Both the position numbers and the translations under genes were made by a program. DNA of 64,000 nucleotides from Mimachlamys varia (lineage: Eukaryota > Mollusca > Bivalvia > Pectinida > Pectinidae), in contig OX392527.1 in assembly GCA_947623455.1 (NCBI GenBank), forward strand, positions 50,760,401 to 50,824,400, read 5' to 3'. The notes under the pieces are model-generated. The model was given only the letters and a program-made list of their open reading frames with translations. It was not told where the DNA came from and made no database searches. This document shows, one piece after another, positions 56,101 through 63,267 of this stretch; position 1 is the first letter of the stretch; every line of letters starts with the position of its first letter.

Positions 56101-56807
56101 ATCAGAGGGCATTAAGTATTTCAAGTTACCAACATTAAGTCCTTTCTGACAAAAAATATTTTTGTTTGTTTAGGTTCCAGCGTAAGAAGCCTATGGACGA
56201 GATGTCAGTGCGTTTTGAGAACCTGAACTACGCTCGTGTGAACCAGCGAGACCTGGGACCACAGCGGGCCCAGAGTAATTTATACATGGACACCACTGAC
56301 ATGAACCGTCTGTACGATGTTGTCACCAAGCAGGTGGACCATGGCGTCAACCGCTACGACACCCAGTACACATCCACCCTCCAGGCAAAGGGGGGTGCAG
56401 AGGGGGGAAAAGACATGTGCTGCAGTGAGGACCCAGAGTACGAAACTCCTCTTAAAAAGTGTTCGCCCCCGAGAGATGACTTACCCCCTGCACCTCCTCT
56501 CCCCTGCCTGAACAACCGACGACCCCTTCCTGTCCGTGAAGGTGAATATGTGGATATGTCGGCTGGGAGCAGGCAAGGAAAGGCCACCAATCTGATCAAT
56601 GAGGCAAACCGCGTGGTTGACCCCAGCAAGCCGAGTAATTTGGAACAGAGGACGGAATCCACAGAGCAGCCCGTGTATGCCAATGACAACGCTGTCAACG
56701 AGGCTTTGGAACACGGCAGTGACGACGAAAGTGTGCGGCCGTTCCTCCACGGCAATCAGGATGAGAGAACAACAGAGGCGGAACAAATCTACGAGACTGT
56801 GCAGTGA
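26094..56807 (+). CDS. Single-pass C-type lectin-like receptor with multi-tyrosine cytoplasmic tail (7 coding exons)
   Basis: Coding segments are 26094-26154, 30520-30810, 31899-32066, 44593-44853, 54659-54745, 55568-55646 and 56174-56807, giving 1,581 nt and 526 residues. Every intron starts GT and ends AG, and the phases (1,1,1,1,1,2) join without a break. Residues about 1-22 are a signal peptide, 30-171 a C-type lectin domain (CTLD), 175-225 a Thr-rich stalk, 226-290 a juxtamembrane region, 291-313 a transmembrane helix and 314-526 the cytoplasmic tail. The tail has tyrosines at 335, 353, 363, 377, 381, 405, 441, 484 and 522. From the domain order the protein should sit in the plasma membrane, bind an extracellular ligand and recruit SH2/SH3 proteins. 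That role is inferred from motifs. The ATG has a good context (A at -3, G at +4) and precedes a hydrophobic leader. No ortholog name is claimed. Extra or alternative exons in the 12.5 kb and 9.8 kb introns cannot be excluded. Confidence 0.85.
26155..30519 (+). other. Intron 1 of the lectin receptor
   Basis: The intron is 4,365 bp with GTAAGT and TTTTGCAG ends. The first 1.8 kb is AT-rich with a G homopolymer near 26,638-26,660 and no recognised exon. The rest is filled mainly by the minisatellite at 28.0-30.4 kb. Confidence 0.8.
28002..30370. repeat. Minisatellite, about 50 units of 36-54 bp, in intron 1
   Basis: Every unit shares the core GTGTCAACAAGTTGTGAGAG and then one of a few tails: ACGTGGCATACATCATTAG (47-bp unit), the same with an inserted ACAATGT (54 bp), GACCCATACCAATAGAT (43 bp), GACCCATACCATGAG, or a short GATCCCATGAG. 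The variants occur in blocks. The GACCCATACCAATAGAT form is nearly uniform from about 29,890 to 30,250. Short minus-strand ORFs inside are by-products. Confidence 0.95.
30520..30810 (+). CDS. Exon 2: N-terminal half of the C-type lectin domain
   Basis: The acceptor is GTTTTGCAG|C and the donor ACTG|GTAGGA, phase 1 to phase 1. It encodes residues 21-118. Cysteines fall at 30, 51 and 68. C51-Y-V-F, W61, A64, C68, the G72-G73-E-L-V-S-I segment and W102-I-G-A (the WIGL-like core) are hallmark CTLD positions, followed by W113-R-W115. C30 suggests a long-form CTLD, but about 20 residues separate C30 and C51, more than usual for the N-terminal hairpin. In the family the cysteine at the C68 position pairs with the last cysteine of the domain. 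Confidence 0.87.
30811..31898 (+). other. Intron 2 of the lectin receptor
   Basis: The intron is 1,088 bp with GTAGGA and TTCAG ends, and splits the CTLD between its W-x-W strand and the loop bearing the QPS motif. It carries a tRNA-like SINE remnant at 31.3-31.7 kb. Nothing else is recognised. Confidence 0.8.
31340..31715 (-). mobile_element. tRNA-derived SINE-like sequence with two head modules
   Basis: On the minus strand, ATAGTTCAATTGGTTGAGCA resembles a tRNA A box, and GGATTTGAACCCCGGTCT downstream resembles a B box. A second similar module lies at about 31,590-31,715 (CTCAATTGGTCAAGTGTC, GTTTGAACATTAACCCTGG). It is a degenerate tandem of tRNA-like heads and not a functional tRNA, because no full cloverleaf forms. 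Confidence 0.5.
31899..32066 (+). CDS. Exon 3: C-terminal half of the C-type lectin domain
   Basis: The acceptor is TTTGTTCAG|GT and the donor TTCC|GTAAGT, phase 1 to phase 1 (56 codons). It encodes residues 118-174. W126-A-P-G is followed by Q130-P-S at the position of the EPN/QPD loop motif. E141-D-C143, W154-H-D156 and C159 follow, and C171-D-F closes the domain. Expected disulphides are C68-C171 and C143-C159. The Pro of the loop motif is present but the second polar ligand is Ser, and the WND motif is WHD, so classical calcium-dependent sugar binding is doubtful. The exon begins with GTGAGC, which itself resembles a 5' splice site. Confidence 0.88.
33398..33563. mobile_element. Short MITE with CAGGGTTTTCCCTG termini, copy 1
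   Basis: It begins CAGGGTTTTCCCTGGGACCC and ends GAGAAAACCCTGG, an inverted terminal repeat. The 8-mer GGTAATCA overlaps both ends and may be the target duplication. A second copy lies at 50,036-50,192 with most of the interior conserved. Confidence 0.65.
33808..33905 (-). mobile_element. tRNA-derived SINE fragment (family 2), partial
   Basis: It shares with 19,137-19,290 the stretch CGGAAACACAAATGACGA, then TTTTTTGAC and TGCCCTATCCGGGCCTCGAA. Read on the minus strand, TGAGTTCGAGGCCCGGATAG is B-box-like. The A-box half is missing. Confidence 0.6.
35580..36269. mobile_element. Non-autonomous MULE-like DNA transposon, 690 bp
   Basis: Terminal inverted repeats of about 82 bp start CAACTTCGCAAGCCAAGGGT and differ at only one position that I can see. 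The element is flanked by an identical 9-bp direct repeat GGTTACCAT at 35,571-35,579 and 36,270-36,278. Long TIRs plus a 9-bp target duplication are typical of Mutator-like elements. The interior shows no transposase. The ORF at its right end is the TIR read through. Confidence 0.8.
36440..37345. repeat. Degenerate tandem repeat rich in ACCTTGA / AAGGTCA
   Basis: Diverged units recur at roughly 125-180 bp, each with a 'CAAAcACTTCAaAatGACTTCT' theme followed by 'GACCTtgA...AAGGTCAcat'. No coding potential is seen. Confidence 0.5.
38294..38685. mobile_element. TTAA-flanked MITE, copy 3
   Basis: It begins TTAAAGGCCCAATATATGTA and ends GTTACGTATGTTGGGCATTTAA, an inverted repeat flanked by TTAA. 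It matches the copies at 21,366-21,736 and 16,645-17,018, and has about 20 extra bases around 38,459-38,480 (CAGGTGGGGCCCACTTCA) absent from the 21-kb copy. Confidence 0.8.
39440..40130. repeat. About 157-bp tandem repeat inside the AGCTCACC element
   Basis: The marker TTGTACAAAT recurs at 39,471, 39,628 and 39,784, with a variant at 39,942. Each unit carries a GC-rich CCCCAGGGGCCTGGGGGGCG block that is itself palindromic. There are about 4-5 units. Confidence 0.85.
40230..41258. repeat. 133-bp tandem repeat inside the AGCTCACC element
   Basis: The GGGTCTGCCAC marker recurs at exactly 133-bp steps (about 40,308, 40,441, 40,574, 40,707, 40,840 and on). There are seven or more units, each also holding GAGATCCCCACCCCAAAACT. 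Confidence 0.88.
44593..44853 (+). CDS. Exon 4: threonine-rich mucin-like stalk
   Basis: The acceptor follows a long T-rich tract (TTCATTAAG|GT) and the donor is AAAG|GTTAGT, phase 1 to phase 1 (87 codons). Residues 179-203 are almost all Thr, encoded by an ACC-rich triplet repeat, then Thr/Ser/Pro continue to about 225. This composition suits O-glycosylation of an extended stalk. N210-T-T is an N-glycosylation sequon. The distal part (226-260) is polar with no recognised fold. Shifted frames through the triplet repeat give His- or Gly-rich shadow peptides that are not real. The repeat should vary in length between alleles. Confidence 0.8.
44618..44695 (+). repeat. ACC triplet microsatellite within exon 4
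   Basis: Near-continuous ACC/ACA/ACT triplets encode the Thr run of the stalk. It is coding, in frame, and likely length-polymorphic. Confidence 0.9.
47040..47236. mobile_element. Fold-back MITE, about 190 bp
   Basis: The left end GGTTTCATCAACGTTCCTTA is mirrored by the right end AGGAACGTTGATGAAACC. Complementarity continues inward through repeated TTCCTTAA/TTAAGGAA blocks and GCATTACAG/CTGTAATGC, so nearly the whole element can fold back. Confidence 0.75.
47297..49456. repeat. Minisatellite of 39-bp units, about 55 copies, in intron 4
   Basis: The unit is AGTCCAACAGATTCACCAGA followed by CCTAAATGTAGGTAAGCTA. Variants include GTATGGAAACTA and GTAGATAAGCTA and three 13-bp insertions at about 47,716, 47,768 and 47,820. 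Because 39 is a multiple of three, several frames are open for long distances. The 411-residue leucine-rich minus-strand ORF (48,205-49,440) arises this way. Most units contain TAG|GTAAGC or TAG|GTAAAC, a 5' splice-site-like sequence, in the sense direction of the host gene. Confidence 0.95.
49483..49570. mobile_element. About 90-bp MITE, TCATTCACCCCT termini, copy 1
   Basis: It begins TCATTCACCCCTGAAGATAC and ends TTAGGGGTGAATGGGTGA, with the interior TTCAAAGTTTGGAATAGTTT shared with copies at 51.2, 54.8/55.4, 58.0 and (diverged) 59.2 kb. Confidence 0.75.
50036..50192. mobile_element. Short MITE with GGGTTTTCCCTG termini, copy 2
   Basis: It is a near match to 33,398-33,563: GGGTTTTCCCTGGGACCCTC at the left, CAGGGAAAACCCTGG at the right. 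Confidence 0.65.
50815..50985. repeat. Two-copy direct repeat
   Basis: CAGTATCAGAGTTTGAAGAA (50,819) recurs as CAGTATCAGTGTTTGAAGAA (about 50,918). Both copies continue into ACTGAAGT(T/A)TTGTCCAAT and then a TTACGTT...TATCTTGCC stretch. Confidence 0.75.
51193..51275. mobile_element. About 90-bp MITE, copy 2
   Basis: It begins CTCATTCATCCCAGAAGACA and ends GCAGGGGTGGAAAAC. The interior TTCCAATTCAAAGGTTGGAA matches the family. Confidence 0.7.
52360..52475. repeat. Three tandem copies of an approximately 40-bp unit
   Basis: GCGAGGGTTGAAAACTTCAG followed by GGCAGGGAACTTAAGCAA occurs three times in a row. Confidence 0.85.
53494..53906. mobile_element. MITE with 8-bp direct repeats, copy 1 (397 bp)
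   Basis: The 8-mer GGTGATAC flanks the element at 53,494-53,501 and 53,899-53,906. Terminal inverted repeats CAATCTGATTAAAAT and ATTTTAATCAGATT are visible. The element matches 63,276-63,633 along much of its length. An 8-bp target duplication is usual for hAT-type elements, so that class is suggested and not proven. Confidence 0.7.
54050..54250. repeat. Degenerate repeats resembling the 5' edge of exon 5
   Basis: TTGAGAATGCCCACAAACAT (54,060), TTGAAAATGCCCTCAAACAT (about 54,111), TAGAATGCCCACAAACATTC (about 54,174) and TTGAGAATTC (54,242) recur at roughly 50-70 bp, with another remnant after the SINE (TTGAGAATGCACACC at 54,484). Exon 5 starts ATTTTGAGAATGCCCACATT. Confidence 0.7.
54250..54483 (+). 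mobile_element. tRNA-derived SINE (family 1), plus strand
   Basis: The head has A-box-like GGCGAATGGTTAAGGTG and B-box-like GGTTGCGAGTTCAAAACG at tRNA-like spacing. The body (CAGTTACTGACC..., TCCGGCTTTCC) and tail (TGTCCTTGAATAACCCTGGC, then TGTTAATAAGGATGTAAAAC) match the minus-strand copy at 6.5 kb. It is flanked by TTGAGAAT at 54,242-54,249 and 54,484-54,491, although the surrounding tandem repeat also contains that word. Confidence 0.8.
54659..54745 (+). CDS. Exon 5: short extracellular juxtamembrane segment
   Basis: The acceptor is ACTTACAG|AT and the donor GACA|GTATGT, phase 1 to phase 1 (29 codons). It encodes residues 261-290, a hydrophilic acidic stretch beginning DFENAHIDADQ and containing the sequon N283-T-S just before the membrane helix. 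No domain is recognised. Support comes from correct phase on both sides, good splice sites and a position directly upstream of the transmembrane exon. Copies of its 5' edge (TTGAGAATGCCCACA) recur in the intron just upstream, which is unusual for a coding exon. Confidence 0.7.
54834..55458. mobile_element. 90-bp MITE (copy 3) interrupted by a CACGAGTG element
   Basis: The left fragment TTAACTCATTCACCCCTGGA lies at about 54,836-54,860 and the right fragment (AAAAAGTTGGAATAGTTCAT ... AGGGGTGAGTGAGTTAATT) at about 55,385-55,458. Together they would make one family member. Confidence 0.7.
54905..55385 (+). mobile_element. CACGAGTG dispersed element, copy 3
   Basis: It shares with 7,745-8,160 the CGAGTG/GAGTGAAAT ends, GGAAACCATTGAATT, ACACAAATAGTGCGCAATGA, ATATCGGACC and a terminal TGATATTTCACTGG. 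No ORF is present. Confidence 0.7.
55568..55646 (+). CDS. Exon 6: transmembrane helix
   Basis: The acceptor is TTTTTTTTCAG|GC and the donor AGAG|GTAAGG, entering in phase 1 and leaving in phase 2. It encodes residues 290-316: about 23 hydrophobic residues (LLIGFIAGAIVVLLLAVFG...) followed by C-R-K-R, a basic stop-transfer anchor. G294-x-x-x-G298 is a small-residue packing motif that can support helix association in the membrane. The exon places the CTLD outside and the tyrosine-rich tail inside the cell. Confidence 0.87.
55647..56173 (+). other. Intron 6 of the lectin receptor
   Basis: It is 527 bp with GTAAGG and TTTGTTTAG ends and separates the transmembrane exon from the tail. Nothing else is recognised. 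Confidence 0.8.
56174..56807 (+). CDS. Exon 7: cytoplasmic tail with nine tyrosines, stop codon
   Basis: The acceptor is TTTGTTTAG|G (phase 2) and the TGA ends at 56807, giving residues 316-526. The base composition is GC-richer than the flanks. Motifs seen are LNYARV at 333-338 (fits the ITIM consensus I/V/L/SxYxxI/V/L), YMDT at 353, YDVV at 363, YETP at 405, YVDM at 441 (YxxM, the PI3K p85 SH2 type), YAND at 484 (YxN, Grb2 type) and YETV at 522 near the C-terminus. A proline-rich run at 414-426 (PPRDDLPPAPPLP) contains PxxP cores for SH3 domains. No kinase, TIR or death domain is present. Adaptor binding is inferred from motifs alone. Antisense ORFs across this exon are shadows. Confidence 0.88.
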
Positions 56808-57161
56808 TACCTCTGGGAATTATCTCAAACAACCTTTGTGTTCATTACTATAGAGTTGGTATAGCTAGCACACTGCTTTCTTGGATTTCACTCGATTGTT
56901 GTGTTTCAAGAGAAAAACAATCAAATGTTGCACATTCTGTGAACTCAAAAGCTTCAGGTACAAAACTTAAGCTGTCAACAAAAGATACAGGGTATGAACT
57001 TAAGAGGTTATCATTACTTCGGACAGGTAAAAAGTGATCAAGACCATGTATGACCAAGTATGTGCAGACTCTGTCTATGCTTTTGGTTTAAAGTTGATGT
57101 TGTTGATTCCTTATACTAGGGATATCGATGGTGGACTTCTTGCCAAAATGTTAAATCACTC
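56808..57161 (+). other. Presumed start of the 3' UTR
   Basis: This follows the stop codon directly. There is no nearby AATAAA, so the polyadenylation site is not placed. Candidate AATAAA words occur far downstream (about 58,682, 59,657 and 60,679) but none is supported by further evidence. Confidence 0.4.
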
Positions 57162-57601
57162 TAGGACTGCGAATCAAAGTCTTCACTCACTAGCTAGGAC
57201 TGTGAGCCAAAGTGTTGACTCGCACTAGGACTGTGAGCCAAAGTGTTGACTCGCACTAGGACTGTGAGCCAAAGTGTTGACTCGCACTAGGACTGTGAGC
57301 CAAAGTGTTGACTCGCACTAGGACTGTGAGCCAAAGTGTTGACTCGCACTAGGACTGTGAGCCAAAGTGTTGACTCGCACTAGGACTGGGAGCCAAAGTG
57401 TTGACTCGCACTAGGACTGGGAGCCAAAGTGTTGACTCGCACTAGGACTGGGAGCCAAAGTGTTGACTAACACTAGGACTGGGAGCCAAAGTGTTGACTA
57501 ACACTAGGACTGGGAGCCAAAGTGTTGACTCACACTAGGACTGGGAGCCAAAGTGTTGACTAACACTAGGACTGGGAGCCAAAGTTTTGACTAACACTAG
57601 T
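57162..57601. repeat. 31-bp minisatellite just downstream of the receptor stop codon
   Basis: The unit CTAGGACTGTGAGCCAAAGT followed by GTTGACTCGCA repeats at exactly 31 bp, about 13-14 copies. A GTGAGCC block comes first and a GGGAGCC block follows, with ACTCGCA changing to ACTAACA near the 3' end. It starts about 350 bp after the TGA, so it may be transcribed in the 3' UTR. Confidence 0.95.
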
Positions 57602-57999
57602 AACAGGACTTGGATGTTACTGCAACATCAGGGATGAGATACAGACCTGTACAGTCAAACTTTGTTATAAAAATGTTTGTGCCCTTGATTCAGTGGTGTT
57701 AAAGAAGTTTGGAAACAGAAAGAGGAAAAAGGAAATGGGGACAGACAATTGAAATATATTGACAGTGAAAAGTAGCAAAATTAATCGAGGAACATTATAG
57801 GGAGGGTTGACTTATTATTATGGACTTTATATTTGACATCTTCATTCATTATGTTACATACAACTGTAGATTGTGTTACGCTGTACACTGTAAGTGTACA
57901 TACCTGGTACAAGTGTACTGTTCTGTCAGTAAACTCACTCTCATCCATTAAATGGTGAACGTTTTGTTAAACAGCCTATGGGCTTCCAGTATTACTGTT

Positions 58000-58095
58000 A
58001 AGTTAAATCATTGACCCCTGCAGACACATTTTGAACTCTTCTAATTCAAAGATTGGAATAGTTCAGGGTGAAGTTTCGGGGGATGAATGAATTAA
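58000..58095. mobile_element. About 90-bp MITE, copy 4
   Basis: It reads ATCATTGACCCCTGCAGACA at the left, interior AATTCAAAGATTGGAATAGT, and GGGGGATGAATGAATTAAT at the right. Confidence 0.65.
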
Positions 58096-59553
58096 TCTGT
58101 GTTATTTTCAATGTGAATCTGAAACTACAAGTTATTACCAGGATTGAAAAGAACTCTCTGTAAATCTTCTCATCAACCCTATTTTGTAAAATGAAATTCA
58201 TTTTCTTTCTCTATTTTTTTTAAATTGATTTATTTACATGTTCATGATTTGTAATTGTGATTCTAATCAATACAATTCCAGTTCAGTAGTGTCCCATTAC
58301 ATGTTATTCTGATGGATCACTTGTCAGATTACCAGTTAACAGTTACAAGCACATGGACTTGGCACAATTTTTCCAATTGACATCCATATACTGTAAAAGT
58401 GGAAATATTTGTGTTGTGGAAATTTTCGCTAATTTTGCTGGCATTAAATCTCCACGAATATATCCACACCCGAAAATATTTAATACCACTCAAACTCTAC
58501 CGTGTATACTAGTATGATAGGAACACACCATGGCTGACAGCGCAAAAGTTTCGACACCGCGATCAGTTTGGAGTCTGACTAAGCGAAAAATTCCACCCGC
58601 AAAAATATTGGCTTTTACAGTATGTATACTGTATAGTTGTGTTTATTGATGGAGGATTAAATTTTGTTATATTTGCGGTCAAATAAAATTTCCGCAAAAT
58701 TAATGCCCGGGAAATATGACACCCTGTAAAGCATCATTTCCTTGAGAGAACAAATAATCTCTTACACTTTTGGCCAAAATTATATTATTTAGTAACTGCT
58801 CATCAGAAGTTTATGCTTTATACACAGTAGTTACAACATATGCTTTTGTTAACCCTGAAAAATAAGGCTTTATGTAAAATTGTTTGTTTGAATGATAATC
58901 ATATAATGATTTCTGCAGTGCACGAAAAAAATTTTTACCTGTAAATTATTCCCAATAAGGAAAACATGAAATTTTCTCCTCGTGCGATTTATAGATGGAC
59001 CCTCAGTGGGAAATTTGTACCAAGTTTCTGTGAGAACATACATGTATATGTACGTATAACTGGTAAGGAGCCCGTATTCTTTGATTCCTTAACTGCTCAA
59101 GTTTTGAATTTACTATATATGCTCGTGTGTTACTAGTTCTTATATTAGTTAACCTTCTTTCCTGTTCACCCCTCTATAACTTAAGTAAACTCTTCTGTAT
59201 ATTGATCTGGAATAGTCCATTTGGCCTAAAAGGGTGAAAGCATTAACAAATGATGTTTTTTTAATTCAAGCTGTGGTCATGTACACTGTACATGTAGTTT
59301 TCAAGGTTTGTATATTTTTGGAAATTAAGTCATCGTCAGTCGTGAAGAAAGACATTGTTTTTGTCACTTTGGTACTTATATTGGAATTCTTTGTTTAGAA
59401 TACAAATGTATGTTCCTCACTCACATTCTGATACATCAATGTTACTTACATGTATGTACATGAAGATATGCCATTTCTTATTACGGATCTCTTATTCTTA
59501 TAGACATTACTATTCTGAAGATTTTTGAACTCTTCAATATTCAGGGTGACATA

Positions 59554-59660
59554 TACCCAGAAAAGGAAATGAAATTTGTTTGGCTGAATTACCCAGAAAA
59601 GGAAATGAAATTTGTTTGGCTGAATTACCCAGAAAAGGAAATGAAATTTGTTTGGCTGAA
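59554..59660. repeat. Three tandem copies of a 36-bp unit
   Basis: ACCCAGAAAAGGAAATGAAA followed by TTTGTTTGGCTGAATT occurs three times with no visible change, which suggests recent expansion. Confidence 0.95.
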
Positions 59661-59904
59661 TAAAAAATTTGGCTAAGGATGATTTTACAGTCTAAGCTGA
59701 ACATTTCTAAAAAAATTGTTATTCAATGCCAGTTTATAATTAATGCTGTATATATGATGTATATAAGTAAATATGTATATTTTAATCTGATGGTATAATT
59801 GGATAGATTGTACAGTTCTTCTCTATAGGTTTGCTACTGCAAGGACCAATTCCTGTATTAAGAATAACTGTATATATGTGTATATACAATATACTTGTAT
59901 ATAA

Positions 59905-60135
59905 TATCAGTTCAGAATTATCTAGTCCCATGAATTGTAATTTTAGTCAAAATCAGAGATTGTACATAAAAATATATATATATATTAATACATGTAGTAC
60001 CTAGTCCAAAATTACAATATTCTTTTGATACTTTAAAAAGATAACCAGGGAAATTTTGAAAAGGTACCAGAGAAGATAAAATGTTTTTTACAATATCAGT
60101 TCAGAATTATCTAGTCCCATATAATTGTAATTCAA
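59905..60135. repeat. Direct duplication of about 40 bp
   Basis: AATATCAGTTCAGAATTATC followed by TAGTCCCAT..AATTGTAATT occurs at about 59,906 and again at about 60,092. Confidence 0.8.
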
Positions 60136-62615
60136 ATGTTTTTTACATTACTGTCATCGGCATTAAATAGATTGATGGTTGAAATCCTTTTTGCAAGACT
60201 GGAATCATATCCAATGAGGCCTAAGGCAAGTTAAATTTTTATTTGGGGAGAAAAAAAAAGGAAAATAATGCACTTTTGTAAGAATCCGTTATCGGGATTT
60301 GTACAGTTTGAAAATTTGGTCATTTCGATCTAACCTCATCTCAAATTGATGCTTCCTTAATTATCAACCCAAGGGGCAATTGACTTTAAAATAAGTGATT
60401 TGATTATTTTCATAGTCACCTTTTTCGGTAATGTTTTTTGCAAGCAAGTCGTATTTAGTATTTAATTCAGAGTATTAAAAGAAATTTTTTTGGATATGCT
60501 TTTCTATACAGAGAAAGAGGCATTATTGCAGATATCTTTATCAGTTGAAAAATGTGTTTTCAATAGGAGTCAGGAATTTATTTCTTTTTATATCAAGAGG
60601 AACTATTTTGTCATAGCTTTATTTAAAATATGGATGACATGGGTCTACCCGAATATAAGTAGACTAACTTTTTAAAAGAATAAAAATAAAATAAGGCAAC
60701 TATTGTTCATAATGTAGGTGAATCGTGACCTCCCAAAAATGTTGTCTATCATATATTGTATTAGAAATATCGGAGGATATACCGGTAAATCGTTGCAGTC
60801 CTTTGGTTTAAATGCATGGAAAACCTGTCTAATACGTTGTCCTTCAAATTTTACATGCTGTTGGCTTGACAGAATTCATTATAAATGATTGTGTTGTAAG
60901 ACTTATCAATGCCAACATGGTTGTTTGTTTGTTTTCAAACTGTGCGGATATTTGTTTATGCTGTCTGCTGATATTTTGCATAAAAAATTTGATCAAATTT
61001 ACTTTATGTAAGAAAGCAACATTTGCATCTAGATTCGTATGATGCCTGTACAAGAAATATTCACTATACATAGAAAAATATTTCCAAAACAACCATTGAT
61101 ACTATAGAGTTCTGGTTGGGAAATACTGCTAAAATTGCCAGTGGTTAGTTTAATGTTGTTAAAACACATTGATCACATCCCTGTAAGATAGTTTTTAATT
61201 GGGTAACTTTTTACTTAAAGTGACCAGTTATAATTAGTAACTTTTAATGTATAGAATCCTGGTCGCTCTATATATGTTTGTGTCAATTGTACATATGCCC
61301 CCAGTACTTGCTGAAGTATTAATTAGTTGTTAGAGTTTTTACAAGCGTGATTATTCTATTTCTGTTGTCTTTTGAATTGTTATGTTAACGAAACTGTTAC
61401 AAAAAATGTTAAGTTGACTCATCTTTATGTTGTAAAGTTTTTAAAAATATTTTTTCATTCAAATTCACAATTTACCAAAAATGCCATACAACCATTGATG
61501 AACCCAAGAGTGCAAAATGTTTTATAGATAATGCTGATAGACATGAATGGATTTTATTTTAAGACATTTTCTATTAATTTTTTTTTTCACTTACGTTTAT
61601 TTGAATAAGTGTGTTATTCATTATGATAAAATCTTGATTCACAATGTATCTTTGACACTTACCATTTAGCCCGAGTTTCCTCTGGCCCAAACGCCAGACT
61701 TCGGGCATTTTGCATTTGACTGATAGCTGTCTGTGTGGGGCCAGAGTCCACTCCTATAAGCCTTTCCAAAAGTGTTGTTATTCACCTTGATAGGCCACAA
61801 TGGTGGATATAAGATGGACTTCCGGGAAATGTTTTTGTGATGATTTGGTGCCATGTGACAATCGGATGACATTATTCCCATTATAACGTCATACTTGCAT
61901 GGCACAAATTTGTTTCAAAAACACTTCCCAATGTAGCCATGATATGGGAAACAAGGGTCACATAGCAAGCCAACACTTTTGAGATAGGCCTATATGAAAA
62001 TATTGAATTATCTGACACGGTTTGGTGGCTGAGAGTTTTGACAACAAAATTGACTATGACGTCACAACACATAAATGGGACCTCACATATATTGATAGAT
62101 AGATTTATTGATCCAAACCCGCTCAGATTATCACCATTAGCTCCTTATTTCCTTCAGTAAGGTTCTCGGTTTTCAATGGTTCAAAATTTCCCACCTTGAC
62201 GGTCTTCATGTTTTAAGATCATAAGTAGGGCACGGGATAACTAATAAGCAAACTGTACTGATCCGGACTGAAAACAGAAAATAACATTCTTGTTCAGAAG
62301 ATTTCCAGACTGCATCTTTTTGTTTGTTTCTTCCCGGTACCGTTTGGTATCAAGCAAGTTTTGCATTTTTATATGGCAGTGTGCTTTGGCCAAAAACCAG
62401 ATAAGGTTTCAGGGCCAGAGGAAACTTGGGCTATACTTAGCATTACCATTGTGTTACATAAGGTATGTATGTATTGTCGAGTGACTCCAGGTATTGTCAC
62501 CCCATTGATCCAGTGTTGTATGGCACAATGATCTGTGAAGAAGGTGTAAATGTTGACATCAATACACATTCTGGTATTTTTGTACCAGCATTTTAAGCAT
62601 TACCCATCTTCCTGT

Positions 62616-62956
62616 ATCCTCGATATCCAGAGGTTACTATCACCTACACTCTCTACACCCTTTGAATATGTCATGGCAAAAATGAAGACTCGGTCAGGTA
62701 AAAAAAAGCATGACCAATCGCTAGGCGGCATGTCTGCACATCCTTTGAAAATTACAAAGGAACTACAACCAACTTCAAAACCTGTCAATATCTACCTTTA
62801 TATGTGACCAACAGATTTTTTTGGTGTACAACAATGGTCGAATCATTCTTCTTGTCTCATCAACAAGGTGGGGCACATAGAGCATTCAGTTTTATCATGA
62901 CATATTCCAGGGGTGTAGAGAGCGTAGGTGAGCATAACCCCTGGATATTGAGGATG
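62616..62956. mobile_element. DNA transposon-like element with about 60-bp inverted repeats
   Basis: The left arm 62,616-62,675 (ATCCTCGATATCCAGAGGTT ... GAATATGTCATG) is complementary to the right arm 62,896-62,956 (CATGACATATTCCAGGGGTG ... GGATATTGAGGATGA) with about a dozen mismatches. The interior encodes nothing recognisable. Confidence 0.7.
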
Positions 62957-63267
62957 ATCTTCCTGTTAACATTATGTATATCAAACCATGTATGAATGAT
63001 GAAGGTTCTACTACTTTATAATAAACTATTCCAGTATGGAAAAGATATATATATTGATGTGGTGTTGTTTATCCTGAATGAAATTACACAAAGCGCTTAT
63101 AACACACCTGTTACAATAGAGCCCATACTTATAATATTATATTAGAATTTATCTATTTTACAACAATTATGATTCATGATATTAATTTATATTGATCCTT
63201 CCTTTGGTCCAAGTGTTTTGTCTTTGAATATGTAGTTACCGAGGGTAATTAATGACTATCAAGAATA

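Noticed and set aside
56354..56786. Antisense ORFs of 133 and 101 codons over exon 7
   Set aside because: They are shadows of the GC-richer coding exon. The sense frame has splice support and SH2/SH3-type motifs.
58682..60684. AATAAA words as the receptor polyadenylation signal
   Set aside because: Several occur in AT-rich DNA 1.9-3.9 kb after the stop with no distinguishing downstream element, so none was assigned.
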